Shown in pieces: positions 10,531 to 22,800 of a stretch of 64,000 nucleotides of DNA (positions within the stretch are counted from its first letter, which is position 1; every line of letters starts with the position of its first letter). The position numbers and the translations under genes are program-made. Under the pieces are notes generated by a model. It saw nothing but the letters and a program-made list of their open reading frames with translations. It did not search any database and was not told the DNA's origin. The DNA comes from Lamellibrachia columna (lineage: Eukaryota > Annelida > Polychaeta > Sabellida > Siboglinidae). The stretch is from assembly GCA_963662155.1 (NCBI GenBank), contig OY759263.1:14543260-14607259 (forward strand). The letters run 5' to 3'.

Positions 10531-12040
10531 CATTAAAGTGAAACTAAAGGCATTGTTTTGGGTCTTTGCACCTATAAGAGTGCCCAAAAACTAACCATTT
10601 GTAACTATAATCAAGAATATCATGCAAGTGGTTAACTGCGAATCTGTTGTGCGAAATTCTGGCGTAATATAATTTTTCGTGGAGGCTGACATATTCATCA
10701 GTGTTTGCAATTTTGACCAATCAGTGGCGAGCAGCCACTTAACCCCCGATGTGGCTGTGAAGTAGGCTGTGCGTGTTGCGTGTATTTTTAATGTGGTTGA
10801 GGTGTGTGGTTACATTTTTATTTGCTTTTATATTTGATTTACAATTTTACATGCAGCAAAATTTCTTACAATGCCATACTGTGCAGCATTCAGATGCAAA
10901 CATCATTCAGTGTGGTATAGAGAGTTGTTTTTTTTATTTCCTCTGGAAAAACAGACAGTAGTGAAGCAATGGATTCACAATTGCAGGCATGCTGGTTGGA
11001 AGCCCACACTATATGCTAGACTTTGTTTGGCCCATTTTGAAGAGTTGTGTTTTGAAGTTGATATATTTTTATCAACTATTAAGGGGCAAGATCCTTCAAA
11101 ACGTCAGTGATGGAGAATTTAAAGCCTGAAGTGGTACCGACAATCTTCCAGCATGTACCTCAGCCGAAGGCTTCGACACAATGCAAACACTCGACCAAGA
11201 GAACTGTCAAATCGGAACACGAGGCAGTTAGTAAACAATGAATGAATCTTGCCAACTACCATAAATTCTCTATTTGTAGCCACGACTTCAATTACAATAG
11301 TGTGTAGCAGAATTGATGATGATGACGGCAAAGTTGGGGTGCGGCTTTAAATATAGTAATTGGCCAAAAAAATTGCGAAAGTTGGTTCATTAGGTTGTTA
11401 GTAGTAGGCTATTAGTGCGATAAATAACGGTTTATAATCAGTGAAAAAAACTAAGTCGGATGCATCAATAAAACATTGTATTACAATTGCCACTAGTGCA
11501 TAACAAATAATTACATAAAACATAGTGTTCAAAAACTAAGATCAAACATGTCAAATCATGTCATAGTTAAAATCCTTCAAAATTACTTTCGTCGTCGCTG
11601 TCGAACAATGCTGCCGGTACCAGCATGACGGTGTCATCTCACGTATCCGTGTCTGATTACGAGTCGTCGACATCACTGACCGTGGCTGCGTGCACCAGCA
11701 AACATCTTTGAACATGATGTCGTCATTCGTTCTATCGTAAATTCTCTATGTTACGTTGATTTTAGACACAAACAACAAGTCCAAATATATATGGCAAGTA
11801 TGTGACTAAAATCGTCTATGATCAGGCATTTAAAGTTGAGTTGTGGGAAACCTAGCAGCACTCTTGATGTATGATTCTGAACAAATATTGCGCTGCCCAC
11901 GCAAAAAGATTTTTGGTGTTCAATGAGGTATATTTAGTTAACTACTTGCGTGATATTCTTGATTATAGTTGCAAATGGTTAGTTTTCAAGTACTCTTATA
12001 GGTGCAAAGGTCCCAAAAATGCCTTTGGTTTAATTTTAAC
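10531..12040 (+). mobile_element. DNA transposon with about 105-bp TIRs and a THAP remnant
   Basis: Sequence at about 10531-10637 recurs as its reverse complement at about 11938-12040. Shared runs include CTTTGCACCTATAAGAGT, AAAACTAACCATTTG and ACTATAATCAAGAATATCA. The 1.5-kb element encloses a THAP-type DNA-binding domain, the hallmark of P-element-related transposases. No long transposase frame survives, so it is non-autonomous and decayed. The exact ends and any 8-bp target duplication could not be fixed, because a second element has landed at the right edge. Confidence 0.72.
10871..11150 (+). pseudogene. THAP domain remnant, frameshifted
   Basis: The frame opens MPYCAAFRC and later has LCLAHFEELCFE. 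These give the C-x4-C and C-x2-H ligands of a THAP zinc finger, with a Trp in the expected middle (AGWKP). The terminal AVPTIF-like box of the family is present as LKPEVVPTIF near 11118-11147 but in a different frame from the finger, which ends at a TGA (11108-11110). The domain is therefore broken. It lies inside the inverted-repeat element and is best read as a transposase N-terminal fossil, not a host gene. Confidence 0.72.
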
Positions 12041-12045
12041 AGGTG

Positions 12046-12674
12046 TTAACCCATTAGAGCCTGCAATGGCTGCAGCCGGCCACTCTGTCCAGTCCTGGAA
12101 CGGCCGCCGCCGGCCGCATACAGGACCCACTATTAAAAAAAAATCCTGGCAATTAACTACTGAACTAAACGCTACAAAATTTTGCTACACCCTAGCGGAT
12201 ACATTTTGCAACAACATAAGCGCGTTACGTGCATGGGTTGCCGTTTTTAAAATCGGTTTTGTTTACGCCATCTCAAAAATTTTTATTTCTATATTTTTCA
12301 TGACAAAATATGGTGTAACCTGAAAATTTTTTTTCCGTGGTGAAAAGCTAACACATATAGCTACATTTTCTTCGCTGAGTTGCTTAGGGCTATAGCATGG
12401 GATCATTGTCAAATGTCAGTCACAACTTTCAAAGTTTTAACAAATGTACTATTTTGTCTTTGCAAATTGTGATCAAATATCAACATTTTATTAATATATC
12501 CTATTTCTATGTAAACAGGCATGTTGAGAAATTACTACTCTTCAAAATAAACACAACTTGTAATTGTCAATATTGAATAGTTTTTTTTCTAGATTTCTGA
12601 ACACAAGGAGGTAAAATCACTCGAAATTTGCCAGAAATCCTGGGAACATAAAATGCTGGGGCCTAATGGGTTAA
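12046..12674. mobile_element. piggyBac-type MITE with TTAA target site
   Basis: TTAA (12046-12049) followed by CCCATTAG matches CTAATGGG followed by TTAA (12671-12674). An 8-bp perfect inverted repeat, extended by GCC/GGC, directly abuts TTAA on both sides. TTAA duplication plus CCC...GGG termini is the signature of piggyBac-like elements. The 0.63-kb interior has no transposase. It sits about 5 bp from the right inverted repeat of the THAP element. Confidence 0.75.
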
Positions 12675-13736
12675 TAGGAAATAATGAAAATGATTTGTCC
12701 CATGTCTGATGGCAAGTGTGTTGTTGAATTGGGATATTTTGTATATGACATGCAAAATGTGTTCAGGTAAAGTTTGTTAAGTAAAAAAATATTGTAATTG
12801 TTTGTAATTGAAGTAACTGTTGCAATTATGCAGCATGTCTTAATTACAATTACTTTACACATTTCAGCACACAAAATGAGAATGTGGGGCAAATCCTATA
12901 ACCACCATAAATCCATTTTTGCAAGTTGTGCATAATCCTTTGTTAGGTAAACAACATTAAAAACATTCAGGATGGTGTTCTGTCTCATTTAGTTTATATT
13001 GAAGCTAAAAATCATTGTCCTGCTGAATAGCATTTTCCCCCAAATCGGCATAACATATCCAAGTTTCTGATGAAATACCCACACCATGTCACAAACTCTG
13101 GAAAAATCACTTGATGGCCCAACATGGGCTAAACAAGTGAACGCCATGACAAGTCGTGACCGCTGGAAAGAACTCATCATGACAGTGATGATGCCGCCAT
13201 GTTAAGTGGATGACATAAGTAAGTAACATAGAGTAACAAACTGATAAATTCATCACATTCACATGTATGATTCATCACTTACTTACATTATTTAGCCTCT
13301 TCACACTATAGTTGGTGCACAGGGCCATGTTTCATCATGCACATGTTAAAATATGAGCTGAATCAACCAGGTGTCCCCAGAATAACCACTCCAGTAATGA
13401 CAATAGCCCTTTCCCTGCAAATCCCTCGTGGTCGAAAATGATGATCCGAGGCAGGATATTGATGTAGATGACAAAGGATTTTGAGTTAAATTAATGAGGA
13501 GAGCTGAACAGTTTGATTTGTGACACACACGGTCGATCGCAGACATTACGCATACAAAAGCTGGAATTCTGGAGTCTATGTTTCGAAGACGTTCGCATTG
13601 TTCTCTTCTCTTTTTTGTCTTCAATGACTGTCTTGCACATAATTAGATACCCGCATACGCGTCAAAACTGAGAGGCACTGCTGAAAGGTAACAATATATA
13701 GCCAGTGTAAAGGAGACATTGAAAACCACAACCCAC
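12675..13736. other. ESPL1 downstream side, no exon found
   Basis: I searched the minus strand for the exon that should follow 13737 and found none with good borders. A minus segment near 13410-13365, preceded by TTTGCAG, gives a short frame vaguely like the next separase residues but lacks a donor. Confidence 0.4.
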
Positions 13737-13838
13737 CTGGACGTCTTCAGAGCCTGTAGCTCGGCCTGCAGGAGATTCTCCTCAAGCTTTTGTTGCTCAT
13801 GGTCTGTTCCTCTTGCCAGGTAAGCTCTGTACAGGGTC
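13737..13838 (-). CDS. ESPL1 exon 7
   Basis: Acceptor TTTTGAACAG, donor CCAG/GTGGGT. It starts after two bases of an Arg codon and ends with AG (phase 2). It encodes TLYRAYLARGTDHEQQ ... LQAELQALKTS, a charged amphipathic helix. Confidence 0.68.
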
Positions 13839-16800
13839 CTGTTCAAAATACACCCAGGTCAATGTCACTCTAGTTAAATGTACACAGCCTCATAGCTTTT
13901 ATTATAAACCAGCCATTTTGCCTAACGTTGAATGGGAGAAAAGGCAGCCACTGCAAGAGCTTGACTCCTTGCGTTCCCCAGTCAACTTATGACTCCTTGT
14001 GTTCCCCAGTCAACTTATGACTCCTTGTGTTCCCCAGTCAACTTATGACTCCTTGCGTTCCCCAGTCAACTTATGACTCCTTGTACTACCCAGTCAACTT
14101 ATGACTCCTTGCGTTCCTCAGTCAACTTATGACTCCTTGTACTACCCAGTCAACTTATGACTCCTTGCGTTCCTCAGTCAACTTATGACTCCTTGCCCTC
14201 CCCAGTCAACTTATGACTCCTTGCGTTCCCCAGTCAACTTATGACTCCTTGTACTTATGACTCCTTGCCCTCCCCAGTCAACTTATGACTCCTTGTACTA
14301 CCCAGTCAACTTATGACTCCTTGTGTTCCCCAGTCAACTTATGACTCCTTGCGTTCCCCAGTCAACTTATGACTCCTTGCGTTCCCCAGTCAACTTATGA
14401 CTCCTTGTACTACCCAGTCAACTTATGACTCCTTGTGTTCCCCAGTCAACTTATGACTCCTTGCCCTCCCCAGTCAACTTATGACTCCTTGCGTTCCCCA
14501 GTCAACTTATGACTCCTTGCGCTCCTCAGTCAACTTATGACTCCTTGCCCTCCCCAGTCAACTTATGACTCCTTGCGTTCCTCAGTCAACTTATGACTCC
14601 TTGCCCTCCCCAGTCAACTTATGATTCCTTGCCCTCCCCAGTCAACTTATGACTCCTTGCGTTCCCCAGTCAACTTATGACTCCTTGCGCTCCTCAGTCA
14701 ACTTATGACTCCTTGCCCTCCCCAGTCAACTTATGACTCCTTGCGTTCCCCAGTCAACTTATGACTCCTTGCGCTCCTCAGTCAACTTATGACTCCTTGC
14801 CCTCCCCAGTCAACTTATGACTCCTTGCGTTCCCCAGTCAACTTATGACTCCTTGTACTACCCAGTCAACTTATGACTCCTTGTGTTCCCCAGTTAACTT
14901 ATGACTCCTTGCGCTCCTCAGTCAACTTATGACTCCTTGTACTACCCAGTCAACTTATGACTCCTTGTACTACCCAGTCAACTTATGACTCCTTGTGTTC
15001 CCCAGTTAACTTATGACTCCTTGCGCTCCTCAGTCAACTTATGACTCCTTGTACTACCCAGTCAACTTATGACTCCTTGCGTTCCCCAGTCAACTTATGA
15101 CTCCTTGTACTACCCAGTCAACTTATGACTCCTTGTGTTCCCCAGTTAACTTATGACTCCTTGCGCTCCTCAGTCAACTTATGACTCCTTGCGTTCCTCA
15201 GTCAACTTATGACTCCTTGTACTACCCAGTCAACTTATGACTCCTTGCCCTCCCCAGTCAACTTATGACTCCTTGCCCTCCCCAGTCAACTTATGACTCC
15301 TTGTGTTCCCCAGTCAACTTATGACTCCTTGTACTACCCAGTCAACTTATGACTCCTTGTACTACCCAGTCAACTTATGACTCCTTGCCCTCCCCAGTCA
15401 ACTTATGACTCCTTGCGTTCCCCAGTCAACTTATGACTCCTTGCGTTCCCCAGTCAACTTATGACTCCTTGCCCTCCCCAGTTAACTTATGACTTCTTGC
15501 CCTCCCCAGTCAACTTATGACTCCTTGCGTTCCCCAGTCAACTTATGACTTCTTGCCCTCCCCAGTTAACTTATGACTCCTTGCCCTCCCCAGTTAACTT
15601 ATGACTCCTTGCCCTCCCCAGTTAACTTATGACTCCTTGCGTTCCCCAGTCAACTTATGACTTCTTGCCTTCCCCAGTTAACTTATGACTTCTTGCCCTC
15701 CCCAGTCAACTTATGACTCCTTGCGTTCCCCAGTCAACTTATGACTCCTTGCCCTCCCCAGTCAACTTATGACTCCTTGCCCTCCCCAGTTAACTTATGA
15801 CTCCTTGCGTTCCCCAGTCAACTTATGACTTCTTGCCTTCCCCAGTTAACTTATGACTTCTTGCCCTCCCCAGTTAACTTATGACTCCTTGCCCTCCCCA
15901 GTTAACTTATGACTCCTTGCGTTCCCCAGTCAACTTATGACTTCTTGCCTTCCCCAGTTAACTTATGACTTCTTGCCCTCCCCAGTCAACTTATGACTCC
16001 TTGCGTTCCCCAGTCAACTTATGACTCCTTGCGTTCCCCAGTCAACTTATGACTCCTTGCGCTCCTCAGTCAACTTATGATTCCTTGCGTTCCCCAGTCA
16101 ACTTATGACTCCTTGCCCTCCCCAGTCAACTTATGACTCCTTGCGTTCCCCAGTCAACTTATGACTCCTTGCCCTCCCCAGTTAACTTATGACTCCTTGC
16201 GTTCCCCAGTCAACTTATGACTTCTTGCCTTCCCCAGTTAACTTATGACTTCTTGCCCTCCCCAGTTAACTTATGACTCCTTGCCCTCCCCAGTTAACTT
16301 ATAACTCCTTGCGTTCCCCAGTCAACTTATGACTCCTTGCGTTCCCCAGTCAATTTATGACTCCTTGTGTTCCCCAGTTAACTTATGACTCCTTGCGCTC
16401 CTCAGTCAACTTATGACTCCTTGCGTTCCTCAGTCAACTTATGACTCCTTGTACTACCCAGTCAACTTATGACTCCTTGCGTTCCTCAGTCAACTTATGA
16501 CTCCTTGCCCTCCCCAGTCAACTTATGACTCCTTGTGTTCCCCAGTCAACTTATGACTCCTTGTACTACCCAGTCAACTTATGACTCCTTGTACTACCCA
16601 GTCAACTTATGACTCCTTGCCCTCCCCAGTCAACTTATGACTCCTTGCGTTCCCCAGTCAACTTATGACTCCTTGCGTTCCCCAGTCAACTTATGATTCC
16701 TTGCCCTCCCCAGTTAACTTATGACTCCTTGCCCTCCCCAGTTAACTTATGACTTGCCCTCCCCAGTCAACTTATGACTCCTTGCGTTCCTCAGTCAACT

Positions 16801-19800
16801 TATGACTCCTTGCCCTCCCCAGTCAACTTATGACTCCTTGCCCTCCCCAGTCAACTTATGACTCCTTGCATTCCCCAGTCAACTTATGACTCCTTGCGCT
16901 CCTCAGTCAACTTATGACTCCTTGCCCTCCCCAGTCAACTTATGACTCCTTGCGTTCCCCAGTCAACTTATGACTCCTTGCGCTCCTCAGTCAACTTATG
17001 ACTCCTTGCCCTCCCCAGTCAACTTATGACTCCTTGCGTTCCCCAGTCAACTTATGACTCCTTGTACTACCCAGTCAACTTATGACTCCTTGTGTTCCCC
17101 AGTTAACTTATGACTCCTTGCGCTCCTCAGTCAACTTATGACTCCTTGTACTACCCAGTCAACTTATGACTCCTTGTGTTCCCCAGTTAACTTATGACTC
17201 CTTGCGCTCCTCAGTCAACTTATGACTCCTTGTACTACCCAGTCAACTTATGACTCCTTGCGTTCCCCAGTCAACTTATGACTCCTTGTACTACCCAGTC
17301 AACTTATGACTCCTTGTGTTCCCCAGTTAACTTATGACTCCTTGCGCTCCTCAGTCAACTTATGACTCCTTGCGTTCCTCAGTCAACTTATGACTCCTTG
17401 TGTTCCCCAGTTAACTTATGACTCCTTGCGCTCCTCAGTCAACTTATGACTCCTTGTACTACCCAGTCAACTTATGACTCCTTGCGTTCCCCAGTCAACT
17501 TATGACTCCTTGTACTACCCAGTCAACTTATGACTCCTTGTGTTCCCCAGTTAACTTATGACTCCTTGCGCTCCTCAGTCAACTTATGACTCCTTGCGTT
17601 CCTCAGTCAACTTATGACTCCTTGTGTTCCCCAGTTAACTTATGACTCCTTGCCCTCCCCAGTCAACTTATGACTCCTTGTGTTCCCCAGTAAACTTATG
17701 ACTCCTTGTACTACCCAGTCAACTTATGACTCCTTGTACTACCCAGTCAACTTATGACTCCTTGCCCTCCCCAGTCAACTTATGACTCCTTGCGTCCCCC
17801 AGTCAACTTATGACTCCTTGCGTTCCCCAGTCAACTTATGACTCCTTGCCCTCCCCAGTTAACTTATGACTCCTTGCCCTCCCCAGTTAACTTATGACTC
17901 CTTGCGTTCCCCAGTCAACTTATGACTTCTTGCCTTCCCCAGTTAACTTATGACTTCTTGCCCTCCCCAGTCAACTTATGACTCCTTGCGTTCCCCAGTC
18001 AACTTATGACTCCTTGCGCTCCCCAGTCAACTTATGACTCCTTGCGTTCCCCAGTCAACTTATGACTCCTTGCGCTCCTCAGTCAACTTATGACTCCTTG
18101 CCCTCCCCAGTCAACTTATGACTCCTTGCCCTCCCCAGTTAACTTATGACTCCTTGCGTTCCCCAGTCAACTTATGACTTCTTGCCTTCCCCAGTTAACT
18201 TATGACTTCTTGCCCTCCCCAGTCAACTTATGACTCCTTGCGTTCTCCAGTCAACTTATGACTCCTTGCCCTCCCCAGTCAACTTATGACTCCTTGCCCT
18301 CCCCAGTTAACTTATGACTCCTTGCGTTCCCCAGTCAACTTATGACTTCTTGCCTTCCCCAGTTAACTTATGACTTCTTGCCCTCCCCAGTTAACTTATG
18401 ACTCCTTGCGTTCCCCAGTCAACTTATGACTTCTTGCCTTCCCCAGTCAACTTATGACTTCTTGCCTTCCCCAGTCAACTTATGACTTCTTGCCTTCCCC
18501 AGTTAACTTATGACTTCTTGCCCTCCCCAGTTAACTTATGACTCCTTGCGTTCCCCAGTCAACTTATGACTCCTTGCGCTCCTCAGTCAACTTATGACTC
18601 CTTGCGTTCCCCAGTCAACTTATGACTCCTTGCCCTCCCCAGTCAACTTATGACTCCTTGCCCTCCCCAGTTAACTTATGACTCCTTGCGTTCCCCAGTC
18701 AACTTATGACTTCTTGCCTTCTCCAGTTAACTTATGACTTCTTGCCCTCCCCAGTTAACTTATGACTCCTTGCCCTCCCCAGTTAACTTATGACTCCTTG
18801 CCCTCCCCAGTTAACTTATGACTCCTTGCCCTCCCCAGTTAACTTATGACTCCTTGCGTTCCCCAGTCAACTTATGACTTCTTGCCTTCCCCAGTTAACT
18901 TATGACTTCTTGCCCTCCCCAGTCAACTTATGACTCCTTGCGTTCCCCAGTCAACTTATGACTCCTTGCGTTCCCCAGTCAACTTGTGACTCCTTGCGCT
19001 CCTCAGTCAACTTATGACTCCTTGCGTTCCCCAGTCAACTTATGACTCCTTGCCCTCCCCAGTCAACTTATGACTCCTTGCCCTCCCCAGTTAACTTATG
19101 ACATCTTGCCCTCCCCAGTCAACTTATGACTCCTTGCGCTCCTCAGTCAACTTATGACTCCTTGCGTTCCCCAGTCAACTTATGACTCCTTGCGTTCCCC
19201 AGTCAACTTATGACTTCTTGCCTTCCCCAGTTAACTTATGACTTCTTGCCCTCCCCAGTCAACTTATGACTCCTTGCGCTCCTCAGTCAACTTATGACTC
19301 CTTGCGTTCCCCAGTCAACTTATGACTTCTTGCCTTCCCCAGTTAACTTATGACTTCTTGCCCTCTCCAGTCAACTTATGACTCCTTGCGTTCCCCAGTC
19401 AACTTATGACTCCTTGCCCTCCCCAGTTAAGTTATGTTTGAGCATTGACAACTTTTTATGCGAAATGTCAGTTTCACGAAGCATTCGAACCGTACAAAGG
19501 AACTTACGTTTGACGTAGATCACATAACTCGGAACAATCGTAGAACACTCACAGCATTGTTAACAATTGTACGTAACTATAGACTCTTATTGTTCTTAGT
19601 TATGTAACCTACGCCAAACATACACATAGGTTCCTTGGATACCACATGGGGAATTTTTATTTTTTTTTATGCACAAACAAACATCTTCACTACCCAAAGG
19701 TGTTTTAAAGGTGCTTAATCAAATCAATTATTTTGCCAGTCTCATTTCAAATTAATTTTGCATAAAATCAAACCTGCCTATTATCCACTGCGACATGCTA

Positions 19801-22800
19801 GCTCATTTGTGCAACTTTTGTATGTAGTTTTTGTGAACTCATCAGACAAACTATTAAATTAGTTAATGCTTCTTCAAGCATTTACTGAAGTGAAAATCGA
19901 AATGCTGAAAAATCATGATTTTGTTCCTTGGTGAAATTTGCTTACTTTGTCATGTGATCGGCGAGAGGATAGAGGTCATGTCAATGATCAGTGTTTACCA
20001 TTTTGGATATGCATTATTTTGATCCTTACCAGATCCAACGATTAAGTCAATTCTGTTGACGATTTGAACAAAAATAGGCATTTTTTTTATTAAATCGACT
20101 GCAGATGTTGCATAAACTATTCACACACTACCACAAATAACACACATTAAAAAGTTAAATATATATATATATATATGTATGTAATAAAAACAATAAACGC
20201 ATGTAAAAATTTTCACACCAGCATATCGTAAAAAATTTACCATCTTTGAAGAGCTGCAATTGTAACTCCTTCCACTGAAGTGTTTTAATTGAGTTTTATG
20301 ATGCTTTGAAAATTAACACAATCCTGATTATTGGTGTGACTAAGAACAGTAAAAATGTGTTATCTAGTTTGCTGGTGAGTAGTTGTGCCCACCTGAGAAT
20401 AAGAGGTGAGTCTACATCCACCTTGGACAGGTCGTACTTGATCCGTATCCACACGTATGCCGCCTGGGCCAGGCTTGACAGGTCCAGCATAAGGCCATCC
20501 ACAACAGTTGCCATGGCGACATCAAACAGACCAATCCTTCTCTGTGAGTTTGCAAGAAGTTCGTGCTTTCTCCATGCACGACCCTGGAAAATGGACATGC
20601 TGACTGACCACAATTGATGACTTCAATTCTGAGACAATTAAATTAAGAAAAATGGCAAAAATAATAAAATTTAAAGGACAGCATTTTTATATACATACGT
20701 ATATTATTTTGGGCAAAAGCCTCATCCGAATTTGAAAATGCTACGCAGTTTCCTATGATGAATATGTTCAGTTGTTTTGATATTTTTTATAATAGTCTCG
20801 CACATTTAGGACAGTCTTCATATCCTTTAAATTATAAACCATGTTATTGGGGTTTAAATTTGCCAAACAAGATCACACCAATAACAAAGTTGCAAACAAG
20901 TGGTAGCTAAACTTTGCAATACATATCTGTTGGAACTGTTTGCAATGTATAGTAAGACACCAGGCTTGGGTAGTATAACAACACTGGACTAAAACTGGGC
21001 AACTGTGAAATCCCAAACAATACCAATCGTATCAACTTCTTCATGACAGTCTCTAAGTATATAGTGTGATTAGTTATGGTTCATAAATCAGCAATGTTGC
21101 TGACAACTTATTATATATTCATTATACTGATGTTGTAACAGCCTTTGTTTGGTCATCTCCACAACGAGTATAGATTCTCACAGGTAAATTATTCTGGGTT
21201 GGCGATGTATACCTGTTTCTGGTCGTCTGATGACACTGACGTGGATGTACTAGACTGTCTTGCCAGGACACAGGCTGTCTGCAAGAACGTTGCAGCGTCG
21301 CCATAACCCCCGCAGTTGTAGCTGAGTCGACCAAACTTGTAGGCAACGTTGCCTGCAGCGTGAAACAAACAATAGACATGTAATCTGAAGCAATCACGCA
21401 GTGTGTATCACTGGTGAAAAGTCAAAACAATGGACGTCCATCTTGATCTGCACCATGTAGTTGGTTGGATATGTCTATTACACTAACTTCTAACATATGA
21501 AATGGACTTTCATTGTTTTGATTCTTCAACAGCGATATTCTCTTGGAGGTTTCAGCAATATTTAACACTGTCCTACCTCTTCTTCAATAAATTTACACTA
21601 TGCAGACACAGAAATTCCTGGAACATCAACAAAGTGTTTAAAGCTAAGTGGTAACTCTTTCTCTGGGAAGTACATGCTTAACAAGCTCATTTTACCCTTA
21701 CAAAGCAAAGCAGAAACATACATTGAAACCTCAAATTTGCAAACACGCAATCAATCCACAACACCAAAAATAATAATTTTTTTTATGTATTTCCTCTCAT
21801 TAAGTGCCATTTTGAAGAAAGGAAAACTCCACCCAGTAGATCAAGAAATGTACTACAGTACATGATTATCGAGGATATCAACCACCAGTATTCTCTGTAC
21901 GAAACTCTAAGTGAGAAATTATTTATGTCCCATACACTAATATTCATGGCTTTGGCCTGATCACATTTAAGACAAATACATCGAAAATTTAAGAACCTAT
22001 CCATTCCACACAATCCATTCCACCTTTGTTCAGTTAGAGCCTAGCGCCTAGTTTGCTGAAATAAAATGTAAGACCTTTCTTTAAAAAATTCCAATTTTAA
22101 AGACCTTTCTCCAAGCCGTAAACATGCAATATCTAATTTAAGACCTTTCAAGACTTTACACGACTTTGCACAGTATACACTCCCTGAATATGCTGATAAA
22201 ACAAAATGAACAGTTTGGGCGCTTGCACCTACTGGATGAAGTAAAAGAAGCATTGTGTGAGACTCTCACCGAGGTGGGACAAGAGATCCTTGATCCACGA
22301 CAGATCTTCCTCCTTCGAGCCAGTCTCAGCCATCTCTCTGTACGTCTTCAGCTTCTTGCACAATTGCTCAATGTCATCTCGACTTTGTCCTATCATGCTG
22401 TCTTTGTCCACTGCATCTCCTGAGGTAAAACAACCTAGATATACACATGAGCCTAGAGATGTTTAGTTATATAAATCATATATTAAAATAAAGTATTTTA
22501 CAAATTTTGCTGGTGATGTAGCTGTTACTATGTCGGATATAAATAATTATTGGGACCACCAACTTTTTTGGCCTTTTTCAAGTTTTACTGAAGTGACAAT
22601 ACTCTTGCGGATCAAATGTGGAATATTGTTGAAATTTAGCTAAATGTTGTTTTTCTGTGACTAAATAAATTACATAAAATAATAAATTTGACCACTTTTC
22701 ATGGATACTATGCTTTATATAATATGAACGTATCAAACTGCAATATTCCTGCAAGTTTTTTTTAATAGTAAATAAGTCTTGCGTTATGACTAATTATGAT

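Noticed and set aside
9840..12860. AATTAC-rich ends as the termini of a larger hAT-type element
   Set aside because: The inverted similarity is loose, AT-driven, and no target duplication was found.
13073..13205. Plus-strand stretch with AMTSRDRWKELI, like a LINE C-terminus
   Set aside because: Too short, with no other LINE motif around it and no tail. Could be chance.
13365..13420. Possible separase exon 8 (minus) after TTTGCAG
   Set aside because: The short frame RERAIVITGVVILG is only vaguely similar, and no acceptable donor follows.
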